Shown one piece after another: positions 42,572 through 57,683 of a DNA stretch of 60,525 bases. The position numbers were made by a program, and so were the translations under genes. Below the pieces are notes generated by a model. It did not search any database, was not told the DNA's origin, and saw only the letters and a program-made list of their open reading frames with translations. The DNA is from Erysipelotrichaceae bacterium (GTDB lineage Bacteria > Bacillota_I > Bacilli_A > Erysipelotrichales > Erysipelotrichaceae), in contig JAFRCV010000005.1 of the NCBI GenBank assembly GCA_017404205.1, forward strand, positions 1-60,525. Direction: 5' to 3'. Positions within the stretch are counted from its first letter, which is position 1, and each line of letters starts with the position of its first letter.

Positions 42572-43104
42572 CCTTAGTTGCGACAAGATATGCCGAAAGT
42601 CTTTTTTCGTTGGCTGTTGATTTAAAATTAGTCAAGGAATATAAAGAACAAATTAGTTTTATTAATGATAGTTTTAATGAAGTAGATGTTAAAAGCTTTT
42701 TTGCATCTAGTCGTATTAATAAAGATGAAAAGAAGAGGCTTTGCGAAAAAGCCTTTAAAGATAACATTGATAAGTATATTTTAAATTTCTTATATGTATT
42801 AATTGATAAAAATCGGATGATTTATTATGAAGAAATCTTTGATGAATTCATTAATCTATGCAATGAATACTTACATATTGATGTTGGAGTAGTTGAAGTT
42901 GCTCATGATATAGATCAAAATTTGTTAAATGAGCTTGAAGATGCTTTAAGCAATAAAGACAAGAAAATTGAATTAAAAATTAAAACAAATAAAGAATTGA
43001 TATCTGGATTTAAAATTACGATAAAGAATAGGATTATTGATAATTCTATGAAAAATAGAATTGATGAATTACAAGAAGCTTTACTTAAGAAAGGTGGTGC
43101 ATAA
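42568..43104 (+). CDS. atpH: ATP synthase F1 subunit delta
   Basis: Links the peripheral stalk to the top of F1. At 178 residues it fits OSCP/delta: the N-terminal helical bundle begins [16 protein letters not shown], the canonical start of the family, and the C-terminal part has the [20 protein letters not shown] segment. It overlaps atpF by 4 nt and atpA by one base. Confidence 0.93.
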   Translation: MTLVATRYAESLFSLAVDLKLVKEYKEQISFINDSFNEVDVKSFFASSRINKDEKKRLCEKAFKDNIDKYILNFLYVLIDKNRMIYYEEIFDEFINLCNEYLHIDVGVVEVAHDIDQNLLNELEDALSNKDKKIELKIKTNKELISGFKITIKNRIIDNSMKNRIDELQEALLKKGGA

Positions 43105-44623
43105 TGGAATTAAAAACTGGTGAGATTAGTTCTCTAATTAGAAAACAAATTGAGAATTATAACGAAAAGATAAAAACTGAAGATGTGGGCACCATCGTCA
43201 AAGTTGGTGATGGTATCGCTATTATTCAAGGTTTAGACAATGCAATGTCTTCTGAACTTTTACAATTCCCAGGTGGCATCTATGGAATGGTTCTTAATCT
43301 TGAAGAAGATAATATTGGCGCAGTTTTACTTGGTGATGATACCAATATTAAAGAAGATGATGAAGTAAGAAGAACTGGTAGAATTGTTGAAGTTCCTGTA
43401 GGTGATGTGCTACTTGGAAGAGTTGTAAATGCCTTGGGACAAGCAATTGATGGTGGTCCTGAAATTAAAAGCGATAAATATCGTCCAATTGAAAGAGTTG
43501 CACCAGGCGTTATGACTAGAAAATCGGTTTGTGAACCTTTAATGACTGGACTTAAGATTATTGATTCGATGATACCTATAGGCAAAGGCCAAAGGGAATT
43601 AATTATAGGCGATCGTCAAACAGGCAAAACCGCTATTGCGATAGATACAATTATCAATCAAAAAGGCAAAGGCGTTAATTGCATATATGTCGCTATTGGA
43701 CAAAAAGCTTCAACAGTTGCTCAAATAGTTGAAAAATTAAGACAAGCTGGAGCTTTAGAATATACAACAATCGTTTGTGCAAGTGCTAGTGAATTGTCTC
43801 CGCTTCAATATATTGCACCATACGCTGGTTGTGCAATGGGCGAAGAATGGATGGAACAAGGCAAGCATGTTTTAATTGTCTATGATGATTTAAGTAAACA
43901 TGCTGTTGCATATCGAACAATGTCTCTATTATTAAGAAGACCACCAGGAAGAGAAGCATATCCTGGAGATGTTTTCTATTTACATAGTCGTTTACTTGAA
44001 AGGGCAGCCAAGCTTTCTGATGCTTTAGGTGGTGGTTCACTTACAGCGTTACCAATAATTGAAACACAAGCTGGCGATATTTCTGCTTATATACCAACAA
44101 ATGTAATTTCAATTACAGATGGCCAAATATTCCTACAAACTGAATTATTTAATTCTGGCGTTAGACCAGCTGTTGATTCAGGATTATCAGTTAGTAGGGT
44201 AGGTTCTGCTGCTCAAACAAAAGCTATTAAATCAGTTTCAAGTTCATTAAAACTTGATTTAGCTCAATATCACGAATTGTTGTCTTTTGCTCAATTTGGT
44301 AGTGACTTAGATGCTTCAACAAGAGCCACTATTGATAAGGGTGCTAAATTAACTGAGCTTTTGAAACAAGCTCAATATAGTCCTCTTTCAATGGCTCAAC
44401 AAACATTAAGTCTTTATTTAGCGAAATATGGTTATTTAAAGAATATTGATGTTGAACATGTAAGAGATTTTGAATCATATATGCATAAAGAAATAAGTAA
44501 TAAATATCCAATGATTTTAGAAGAATTAGAAAAGAAAGAATTAATTGATGATGAATTAAATAATTCAATAAAAGAAGCATTGGACAATATATTGAATAAT
44601 TATTTAGAGGTATTTGGTAATTA

Positions 44624-44624
<1 letters not shown>
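43104..44624 (+). CDS. atpA: ATP synthase F1 subunit alpha
   Basis: Non-catalytic nucleotide-binding subunit. The 506 residues show the N-terminal beta-barrel ([17 protein letters not shown]), the P-loop [13 protein letters not shown], and the [20 protein letters not shown] signature. The arginine finger region is [14 protein letters not shown]. It overlaps both neighbours by one base, giving tight translational coupling in the operon. Confidence 0.98.
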
Positions 44625-47253
<2,629 letters not shown>

Positions 47254-47256
47254 TTT

Positions 47257-48741
47257 ATGGAAAGAAAATCTGGTATACTAATGCCTATTTCCTCTTTACC
47301 AAGTGATTATGGAATTGGTACATTTGGAAAAGAAGCGCGAAAATTTGTTGATTTTTTAAAAAAAGCAAAACAAACTTATTGGCAAATTTTGCCATTATCT
47401 CCTACAAGTTATGGCGATTCACCATATCAATCTTTTTCGACTTTTGCTGGCAATCCTTATTTTATAGATTTTGATATTTTAAAAGACTGGGGCTTATTAA
47501 AGAAAAGCGATTATAGTAAGATTGATTGGGGAAACGATATTAGCAAAGTTGATTATGGAAAAATATACAACAAGCGTTTTACAGTTTTAAAAAAAGCTGT
47601 AGGAGCTTTTTTGAATCAAAACAATTTTGATGAATATAATGATTTTTTGAACAATAATATTTCTTGGATTAATGACTATGCTTTATTTATGTGTGTTAAA
47701 GGCATTAACCATAATAAAGGCTTAATTGATTGGGATGAGAAATATCGTCTAAAAGATAAAAAAACAATTGCTAGTGTAATCGATAAATATGAAGATGAAA
47801 TTGAATTTTGGAAGATTATACAATTTTTCTTTTATAAACAATGGTTTGAATTAAAGGAATATGCCAATAGTAATGGTGTGGAAATAATAGGTGATTGCCC
47901 AATTTATGTCGCAAGTGATTCAGCTGATTTATGGAACAATCCTGAAATATTCGAAGTGGATGAAAACCTAGTTCCAATAAGTGTAGCTGGCGTACCACCA
48001 GATGACTTTACAGCTGATGGACAGCTTTGGGGCAATCCTTTATATCGTTGGGATGTTTTAAAAGATACAGGTTATAAGTGGTGGGCTGAAAGAGTTAGCC
48101 ATCTATGCTATGTATATGATTATTTAAGAATTGATCATTTTAGAGGTTTGTCACAATATTTTTCGGTTAAATATGGCGAAAAGACAGCCAGAAATGGAAA
48201 ATGGTTAAAAGGACCTGGTAATGATATTGTAGATATTTTTAAACAATATACTGACAATAAAATAATTGCTGAAGATTTAGGCTATCTTGATGATGAAGTT
48301 AAAGAATTATTAGCTTATAGTGGTTATCCTGGTATGGCGGTTCTTGAATTTGGCTTTGGACTTAATGATGACAATACAAATTTCAATACACCATACAACT
48401 TAAAGAAAAACCAAGTTGTATATATTTCAACTCAAGATTCCGATACGCTTGTTGGTTGGTTAAAGGCCATTCCTAAAAAACAATTAAATTATGTTAAACG
48501 TTTCATCAATTACAATAAAGATGAAGAATTACATTGGCAAATGATTGGTTTACTACTTTCAAGTGTCAGCGATACGGCAATTATTCTAGCTCAAGATTTA
48601 TTAGCTTTAGATAATGATTCAAGAACTAATCGCCCTGGTATACTTGGTGGCAATTGGCTGTGGAGAGCTAAGAAGGGTGATTTTAATTTAAAAATCGCAA
48701 ATAAACTTAAGAAAATTACACAATTATATGGAAGAGAATAA
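47257..48741 (+). CDS. malQ: 4-alpha-glucanotransferase (amylomaltase, GH77)
   Basis: Transfers glucan segments in glycogen/maltodextrin metabolism. The 494 residues fit the short GH77 type. Visible are LPSDYGIGTFGKEARKFV at the start, GDCPIYVASDSADLW, VAGVPPDDFTADGQLWGNPL, catalytic nucleophile in YLRIDHFRGL and acid/base in IIAEDLG. The third catalytic region normally reads THDND but here is TQDSD: the aspartate is kept, the histidine is Gln. It follows atpC by 3 nt with no Shine-Dalgarno and so appears to be the last gene of the ATP synthase operon, an unusual place for this enzyme. Confidence 0.93.
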   Translation: MERKSGILMPISSLPSDYGIGTFGKEARKFVDFLKKAKQTYWQILPLSPTSYGDSPYQSFSTFAGNPYFIDFDILKDWGLLKKSDYSKIDWGNDISKVDYGKIYNKRFTVLKKAVGAFLNQNNFDEYNDFLNNNISWINDYALFMCVKGINHNKGLIDWDEKYRLKDKKTIASVIDKYEDEIEFWKIIQFFFYKQWFELKEYANSNGVEIIGDCPIYVASDSADLWNNPEIFEVDENLVPISVAGVPPDDFTADGQLWGNPLYRWDVLKDTGYKWWAERVSHLCYVYDYLRIDHFRGLSQYFSVKYGEKTARNGKWLKGPGNDIVDIFKQYTDNKIIAEDLGYLDDEVKELLAYSGYPGMAVLEFGFGLNDDNTNFNTPYNLKKNQVVYISTQDSDTLVGWLKAIPKKQLNYVKRFINYNKDEELHWQMIGLLLSSVSDTAIILAQDLLALDNDSRTNRPGILGGNWLWRAKKGDFNLKIANKLKKITQLYGRE

Positions 48742-48763
48742 CAGTGAGCGCTGTTATTCTTTT
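48735..48763 (+). terminator. Terminator after malQ
   Basis: Stem AGAATAACAG (48735-48744) and CTGTTATTCT (48751-48760), then T-rich sequence. It ends the atp-malQ unit. Confidence 0.85.
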
Positions 48764-48779
48764 ATTATTCAATAAATGT

Positions 48780-48785
48780 TATAAT
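48780..48785 (+). promoter_or_regulatory. -10 box of the yloU-fakA unit
   Basis: TATAAT about 22 nt before the yloU ATG. A GGGAGG Shine-Dalgarno (48797-48802) follows, so this unit, unlike several others here, has a normal leader. Confidence 0.5.
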
Positions 48786-48807
48786 TTATTAGTTATGGGA
48801 GGTTTTT

Positions 48808-49164
48808 ATGCCACTAAATTCTAAGAACACTTTAGGTCAAATTAAAGTATCTAATGATGCAATCGCTTCTCTAATTGGAAGCACTGTTTGTGAATGCTAT
48901 GGTGTAGTTGGCGTTGTTTCGAAGAATATTGTAGTAGACAAATATAACGAACTATTAAAAAAGGAAAATTATGCCAAAGGCGTTCTTATTTCTTTTAAGA
49001 AAAATGAATTAATAATTGATATTTTTGTTTTCTTATCGGCTGGTATAAAGATATCAGAAGTAGTATTAGAAATGCAAAAACGTGTTAAATATACTGTTGA
49101 AAAAACATTAAATCTTGATGTTAAACAAGTTAATGTTCATGTAGAAGGTATAAAGGAAGTTTAA
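48808..49164 (+). CDS. yloU: Asp23/Gls24 family protein (YloU-like)
   Basis: A 118-residue member of the Asp23 family, small proteins tied to the cell envelope and alkaline stress. It begins LGQIKVSNDAIASLIGSTVCECYGVVGV and contains LIIDIFVFLSAGIKI and VQK-type helix LEMQKRVKYTVEKT, as in YloU. It sits 2 nt before fakA, the conserved yloU-yloV order of Firmicutes. Confidence 0.9.
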   Translation: MPLNSKNTLGQIKVSNDAIASLIGSTVCECYGVVGVVSKNIVVDKYNELLKKENYAKGVLISFKKNELIIDIFVFLSAGIKISEVVLEMQKRVKYTVEKTLNLDVKQVNVHVEGIKEV

Positions 49165-49166
49165 TT

Positions 49167-50804
49167 ATGAAGAAGTTAAATGGCAAAGATTTTAAAGCAA
49201 TGCTTTCATCTGGCGCTGCTAATTTAGAAAATTATCAAAATGAAATAAATGCATTAAATGTATTCCCTGTTCCTGATGGCGATACAGGAACTAATATGTC
49301 TATGACTTTTATGAATGGTTCAAAAGAAGCAAACAGCTCTTTATCAAACGATATTGGCGACATCGCAAAAGCATTATCTAAGGGATTACTCATGGGCGCA
49401 AGGGGCAATTCTGGTGTAATCACATCACAGATTTTCAGAGGCTTTGCTCAAAGTGTTGAAGGAAAAGAAGAAGTAAACGCCTTAGAAATAGCCGAAGCAT
49501 TTGAAAATGGCAGTAGGGTAGCATATAAAGCTGTCAAAAAGCCAATTGAAGGTACCATTTTAACGGTTATAAGAGAAGCTTCTTGGTATGCTCATAACGA
49601 TTTTAAAACAAATCCTAAGATTACTATTGAAGAATATTTTAAAAATTTAGAAAACTATATGTCAGAATCACTAGCTAATACACCTGAATTGTTGCCTGTA
49701 TTAAAAGAGGCTGGTGTAGTTGATAGTGGTGGCGCTGGACTTGTAAGGATTGTCGAAGGCTTTAATTTATTCTTTGAAGGAAAGCCAGTTATCGCTAATC
49801 CTGTCACAGTTGAATTAAATAATCGAAATGCACAAGCGGTATTTGAAAATGAAGAGTTTGGTTATTGTACAGAATTTATTTTCCGTATTAATGATAAATA
49901 TTTAAAGACATTTGATGAAAATCATTTGAAAAACAAATTATCAGAAATAGGCGAATCACTTGTTGTTGTACAAGATGAAGAATTAGTTAAAGTTCATGTT
50001 CATACTCTTCATCCTGGTGATGCACTTAACTTAGCTCAAAGATATGGTGAATTCATTAAATTGAAAATTGAAAATATGCAAGAACAACACCATGAACTAA
50101 TCAATACTGCTGAATTTGAAACAAAGAAAAAACCAAAAGAGCCAAAAGAAATTGGCATTATCGCTGTTGGTTCAGGAGAGGGCATTAACAAATTATTTAA
50201 AGACTTAAAAGTTGATGAAATAATTGCCGGTGGACAAACGATGAATCCTTCTACGCAAGACTTTGTCGATAAGATTAATGAATTAGATAATTGCGAAAAG
50301 ATATTAATATTCCCTAATAATTCAAATATTATGTTGGCTGCTAAACAAGCTAAAGATATTATGAAGAGTAGAGTCATTGAAGTTGTAAATTGTACTTCTA
50401 TCCAAGCTTGTATAAGTGCCCTTGCGATGTATGATTCTAAGATGGGCTTTGAGAATAGTTTAAAAGTAATAAACGAAGCATGTGGAAATATTAAAGAAAT
50501 TGATGTTACCTATGCGGTAAAAGACACAACTTATGATGGAGTTGATGTTAAGCAAGGTGACTATATGGCCATGGGTAAAAAGACAATTCTTGTTTCGGGA
50601 AAAGACTTAGCACAAGTTGTATGTGAAGGAATAAAGAAGATTATTGATGATGATTCAAGTATTGTTACTTTAATTACTGGTGAAGATAGTGATGAAGAAA
50701 CAGATAATAAGATTGTTGATTTCATCAACAATGAAACTGATTTAGAAGTAGATGTTATTAAAGGAGATATACCTGTTTATTATTATTTAATTGGCATAGA
50801 ATAG
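49167..50804 (+). CDS. fakA: Fatty acid kinase subunit A (DAK2/YloV family)
   Basis: ATP-binding subunit that phosphorylates fatty acids held by a FakB/DegV partner. The 545 residues have the DAK2 kinase domain at the N-terminus with FPVPDGDTGTNMSMTF and SKGLLMGARGNSGVI, the DAKL-type GVVDSGGAGLVRI segment, and a C-terminal DegV-like domain (about residues 325-545). The PDGDTG motif binds Mg-ATP. Family knowledge: this feeds exogenous fatty acids into phospholipids. No FakB gene is in the window. Confidence 0.93.
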   Translation: MKKLNGKDFKAMLSSGAANLENYQNEINALNVFPVPDGDTGTNMSMTFMNGSKEANSSLSNDIGDIAKALSKGLLMGARGNSGVITSQIFRGFAQSVEGKEEVNALEIAEAFENGSRVAYKAVKKPIEGTILTVIREASWYAHNDFKTNPKITIEEYFKNLENYMSESLANTPELLPVLKEAGVVDSGGAGLVRIVEGFNLFFEGKPVIANPVTVELNNRNAQAVFENEEFGYCTEFIFRINDKYLKTFDENHLKNKLSEIGESLVVVQDEELVKVHVHTLHPGDALNLAQRYGEFIKLKIENMQEQHHELINTAEFETKKKPKEPKEIGIIAVGSGEGINKLFKDLKVDEIIAGGQTMNPSTQDFVDKINELDNCEKILIFPNNSNIMLAAKQAKDIMKSRVIEVVNCTSIQACISALAMYDSKMGFENSLKVINEACGNIKEIDVTYAVKDTTYDGVDVKQGDYMAMGKKTILVSGKDLAQVVCEGIKKIIDDDSSIVTLITGEDSDEETDNKIVDFINNETDLEVDVIKGDIPVYYYLIGIE

Positions 50805-50814
50805 AGGTTTTGTG

Positions 50815-53976
<3,162 letters not shown>

Positions 53977-53984
53977 TGGTGGGT

Positions 53985-54269
53985 ATGAAAAAAGAAGATA
54001 TTAAAGTATTGGCAAACAATTTAATGTTTGATCTAAATGATGAGGAAATAGAAGACATTTCAAAAGAGTTTGATAAACTTGATAAAATGTTAGCTTTTTT
54101 TGATGAAATAGATACAAACAATGTTAAAGAGATGGTTTATCCATTTGAAGATGAAACAAGTTTTTTAAGAGAGGATGAGGTAAGTAATGTGCTTAGTCAA
54201 GATGACGCATTAAAAAATGCTGCAAAAGTTATCTCTGGACATGTTGTTGTACCTAAGGTGGTTAAATAA
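53985..54269 (+). CDS. gatC: Asp/Glu-tRNA amidotransferase subunit C
   Basis: A 94-residue subunit that wraps GatA and GatB. Segments IKVLANNLMFDLNDEEIEDIS, EFDKLDKMLAFFDEIDTNNV and the LREDEV...VPKVV C-terminus match GatC. The ATG at 53985 is used; an earlier TTG reading adds three residues only. The only Shine-Dalgarno-like bases (GGTGGG) are too close to the ATG. It overlaps gatA by one base. Confidence 0.92.
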   Translation: MKKEDIKVLANNLMFDLNDEEIEDISKEFDKLDKMLAFFDEIDTNNVKEMVYPFEDETSFLREDEVSNVLSQDDALKNAAKVISGHVVVPKVVK

Positions 54270-55627
54270 TGAAATTAGAAAATACATCAACTGCTATAAA
54301 AGCTTACGAAAAACTTGCTGAAGTTAATTCAAAATTAAATTGTCTTGTCACTAGTGTTAAACCAGCTAAGGAAGGAATTCCGATTGTTTTAAAAGACAAT
54401 GTTTCTACTGCTGGTATTTTAACAACTGCTTCTTGTCGTATACTTGAAAATTATATTCCGGTTTATAATGCACATATTGTTGATAAATTAAATGAAAATG
54501 GCTTTGCTTGTATTGGCAAAGCTAGTATGGATGAACTAGCCATGGGCGGTACAAATCTTACAGCAGTAACAGGTCCATGTAAAAACCCATATGATTTAAA
54601 TAGAATATCTGGCGGTTCTTCTGGAGGAAGCGCTGTTCTTGTCGCAAGTGGAGTTGTACCTGTTTCCATTGGCTCTGATACTGGTGATTCAATTAGAAAA
54701 CCAGCTTCATTTAATGGCATCGTTGGAGTTAAACCAACTTATGGTCGCATTTCTCGTTATGGCATTATTCCTTATGCAAGTTCTTTAGATCATGTTGGCT
54801 ATTTTACAACTTGTGTAAAAGATGCTGCTAAAATGCTTGAAGTATTAGCTGGCAGAGATGATCGTGATATGACTTCAAGTTATAAAGAAGTATTACCTTA
54901 TTCATCGTTGTTAAATTCTGATATGAATGGTAAGAAAATTTTAGTTTTTAAGAATGTCACGGATGCCATTTCTAATAAAGAAGTTATCAATGAATTTAAT
55001 TGTATTGTAAACTCTTTAAAAGAAAAAGGAGCTATCATCAAAGAAGTTTATTTTGATGAAACATTAATGAAGGCAATTTTGCCTACTTATTACATCATCG
55101 CTAATGCTGAAGCTACTACTAATCACTCAAATTTAGATGGCATTTCTTTTGGAAGAAGAGTGGATGGCGATAGTGTTGATGAAATAATGATGAAATCTAG
55201 AACTGAAGGTTTTGGTCCATGGATTAAAAAACGTTTTGTCGTTGGGTCTTATGCCTTATTTGAAGAAAATCAAGATCGTATATTTAGAAAAGCTCAAAAG
55301 ATTAGAAGAATGATTGTTGATGAAGTGATGAAAGAATTAAAAGATGCTGATGCATTAATGGCTCCAGCAGCTCCTGGCAAAGCACCATTAATTAATGAAA
55401 GTTCTTCTGATGAATTGACTGATGAATATTTAATAGCTGATAATCACATGGCTATCGGCAATTTTGGTGGATTGCCTTCTATGACTTTACCTATGGGATA
55501 TGTAGATAATATGCCAATTGGTGTAAATATTACATGCAATCGATTTAAAGAAGAAGATATGTTCAATATTGCTTTAGCGATTGAAAATATAACTGGTTTA
55601 GCTGACAAAACCAAGGAGGTATTCTAA
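54269..55627 (+). CDS. gatA: Asp/Glu-tRNA amidotransferase subunit A
   Basis: Amidase that releases ammonia from glutamine for transamidation of Glu-tRNA-Gln or Asp-tRNA-Asn. The 452 residues show the Ser-cisSer-Lys triad: lysine in VLKDNVSTAG, first serine in ISGGSSGGSAVLVASG, and nucleophile in GSDTGDSIRKPASFNG, where the usual TGGSIR is TGDSIR. The C-terminal NFGGLPSMTLPMG is typical. It is coupled to gatC and gatB by one-base overlaps at both ends. Confidence 0.96.
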   Translation: MKLENTSTAIKAYEKLAEVNSKLNCLVTSVKPAKEGIPIVLKDNVSTAGILTTASCRILENYIPVYNAHIVDKLNENGFACIGKASMDELAMGGTNLTAVTGPCKNPYDLNRISGGSSGGSAVLVASGVVPVSIGSDTGDSIRKPASFNGIVGVKPTYGRISRYGIIPYASSLDHVGYFTTCVKDAAKMLEVLAGRDDRDMTSSYKEVLPYSSLLNSDMNGKKILVFKNVTDAISNKEVINEFNCIVNSLKEKGAIIKEVYFDETLMKAILPTYYIIANAEATTNHSNLDGISFGRRVDGDSVDEIMMKSRTEGFGPWIKKRFVVGSYALFEENQDRIFRKAQKIRRMIVDEVMKELKDADALMAPAAPGKAPLINESSSDELTDEYLIADNHMAIGNFGGLPSMTLPMGYVDNMPIGVNITCNRFKEEDMFNIALAIENITGLADKTKEVF

Positions 55628-57054
55628 TGAACTATGATGTTGTTGTAGGCTTAGAAATTCACCTTGAGCTTAACACTAAAACAAAAATGTTTTCTGGCGC
55701 ACCTTATAAATTTAAAAGTGAAGCTAATACTTGTATTAATGAAGTAGATATTGCGCTTCCTGGAACGCTTCCTTGTTTAAACAAAGAAGCTGTTAAGAAA
55801 GCAATTTCATTATGCCTTGCTTTAAATATGAATATTGATCAATTAATTAGATTTGATCGTAAGAATTATTATTATTCTGATTTACCAAAAGGTTTTCAAA
55901 TTACGCAACAATTTCATCCAATTGGTAGCCATGGTCATTTAGATATTTATGTTGAAAATGAATATAAAACAATCAGAATAAATCGTGTTCATATGGAAGA
56001 AGATACCGCAAAACAATTTCATTTAAAAGATGTATCTTTAATTGACTATAATAGAGCAGGTGTTCCTTTATTGGAAATTGTTTCTGAGCCCGATTTATCT
56101 AGTGGGAAAGAGGCAAGTGCCTATATTGAAAAATTAAGACAAACTTTTACATACCTTGGTATTTCTTTAGCGAGAATGGAAGATGGCGAAATGAGATGTG
56201 ATGTAAATATATCATTAAAACCTAAAGGTTCAGATGTTTTTGGCACCAAAGTTGAAATTAAAAATATTAATTCAATTTCTAATGTTAAAGATGCCATTGA
56301 TTATGAAATTAAACGTCAAAGTGAACTATTAGATAAAGGTGAAAAGATTATCCAAGAAACTAGACGTTTTGATGAAGCTTCTATGACTACTATATCAATG
56401 CGTTTAAAAGAAGGCGCTGTTGATTATAAATATTTCCCTGAGCCTAATATTTTCCCAATAAGAATTCCTGATTCAATGATTGAAGAAGTAAGGGCAAATA
56501 TGCCTGAACTTCCTGATCAAAAATCTAAACGATATTTACATGATTATAATTTGAGTGAATATGATGCCAATGTTTTACTTGCGAATAAATATCTAGCTAA
56601 TTATTTTGATGAAGCAATGAAAATTGCTAAAAACCCTAAATTATTATGTAATCTATTAACAAGTGAATTAATTGGTTTATTAACTAAAAATAATTCAAGT
56701 ATTGAAGATTGTAAAATTGCTCCTAAAGATTTAGCTTCATTATCTAATCTATTAGAAGACAACATTATCTCTTCTAAGCAAGGAAAAATGGTTCTTGAAG
56801 AAATGTATAATACATTAAAAGATCCTGAAAGCATTGTCAAAGAAAAGAATATGGTTCAAGTTTCTAATGAAGATGAATTATTAAATATTATCAATGAAGT
56901 CTTAGATGAAAATCCTAAATCAATTGAAGATTTTAAAAATGGTAAAGATCGTGCAATTGGTTTCATGATCGGCCAAATTATGAAAAAGACTAAGGGCCAA
57001 GCTAATCCTAAGCTTGCAAACGATTTATTGACTAAGAAGTTAATGGAAAGATAA
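55627..57054 (+). CDS. gatB: Asp/Glu-tRNA amidotransferase subunit B
   Basis: Kinase-transamidase subunit that binds the mischarged tRNA. The 475 residues begin VVGLEIHLELNTKTKMF and show YYSDLPKGFQITQQFHPIG, EEDTAKQFH, DYNRAGVPLLEIVSEPD and KYFPEPNI in order. The YqeY-like C-terminal domain (about residues 330-475) ends with QIMKKTKGQANPKLANDLL. Together with gatC and gatA it forms the complete complex, indicating that this organism makes Gln-tRNA or Asn-tRNA, or both, by the indirect route. Confidence 0.97.
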   Translation: MNYDVVVGLEIHLELNTKTKMFSGAPYKFKSEANTCINEVDIALPGTLPCLNKEAVKKAISLCLALNMNIDQLIRFDRKNYYYSDLPKGFQITQQFHPIGSHGHLDIYVENEYKTIRINRVHMEEDTAKQFHLKDVSLIDYNRAGVPLLEIVSEPDLSSGKEASAYIEKLRQTFTYLGISLARMEDGEMRCDVNISLKPKGSDVFGTKVEIKNINSISNVKDAIDYEIKRQSELLDKGEKIIQETRRFDEASMTTISMRLKEGAVDYKYFPEPNIFPIRIPDSMIEEVRANMPELPDQKSKRYLHDYNLSEYDANVLLANKYLANYFDEAMKIAKNPKLLCNLLTSELIGLLTKNNSSIEDCKIAPKDLASLSNLLEDNIISSKQGKMVLEEMYNTLKDPESIVKEKNMVQVSNEDELLNIINEVLDENPKSIEDFKNGKDRAIGFMIGQIMKKTKGQANPKLANDLLTKKLMER

Positions 57055-57064
57055 AATAAATAAG

Positions 57065-57658
57065 ATGGAAAAGAAAAAAACAAAAAAGAAATTATCTAAA
57101 GGCGCTATTGTCTTAATCGTTGGTATCATTATTATCGCTATACCTGTAGTTGTCTTTTTAACAATCTTAATAACAGCTGCTTTACAAACTGGAAGACCAG
57201 TTTTAGGGTCTCGTTATGAAAATGATTTAAACCCAGCTATTACAAATAGTCAAACACAAACTATTGAAAAACAAATATCTTCTTTAAGTGGTGTTGAAAA
57301 ATGCGTTATTGAGCTTAGAAGTGCACAATATCGTATTAATATTGATACAGTTGATTCTTTAAGTTCAGAACAGATTCGTGATTTGACGCTTGAAGCATAT
57401 AATACTGTGAACGCAAATCTACCAGTATCAACTTATTTCACTTCAAGTGATTCTATGAAAATGTATGATTTAGATATCAACACATACAATTTTATTGATG
57501 GTGATAATAACAATATGATTCTTTATATTTTGACAAAAAATTCTAAAATGGAAACATATACAATTCAAAATGTAACTGAAGCTGTTGATGAAGAATTAGC
57601 TAAAGAATTAAGAGGGGAAACTATCCCGACAGTAGAAGAAAATAGTGAAGAAAACTAA
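57065..57658 (+). CDS. Membrane-anchored protein, unknown function
   Basis: A 197-residue protein with a lysine-rich N-terminus (MEKKKTKKKLSKG), one long hydrophobic anchor (about residues 14-40) and an extracytoplasmic body. The middle shows an alpha/beta pattern around LSGVEKCVIELRSAQYRINI and DLTLEAYNTVNANLPVSTYF; the tail is acidic. I do not recognise a family. It follows gatB by 10 nt, with a TAAAAT box 7 nt before the ATG and no Shine-Dalgarno. It ends at a hairpin just before rlmD. Confidence 0.7.
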   Translation: MEKKKTKKKLSKGAIVLIVGIIIIAIPVVVFLTILITAALQTGRPVLGSRYENDLNPAITNSQTQTIEKQISSLSGVEKCVIELRSAQYRINIDTVDSLSSEQIRDLTLEAYNTVNANLPVSTYFTSSDSMKMYDLDINTYNFIDGDNNNMILYILTKNSKMETYTIQNVTEAVDEELAKELRGETIPTVEENSEEN

Positions 57659-57680
57659 ACCTCATAAATGAGGTTTTCTT
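57657..57680 (+). terminator. Hairpin between the unknown anchor protein and rlmD
   Basis: Perfect arms AAACCTCAT (57657-57665) and ATGAGGTTT (57668-57676), two-base loop, few T's after. It overlaps the upstream stop codon, and the rlmD ATG is only 7 nt beyond it, the same arrangement as at rel. Confidence 0.7.
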
Positions 57681-57683
57681 TAT

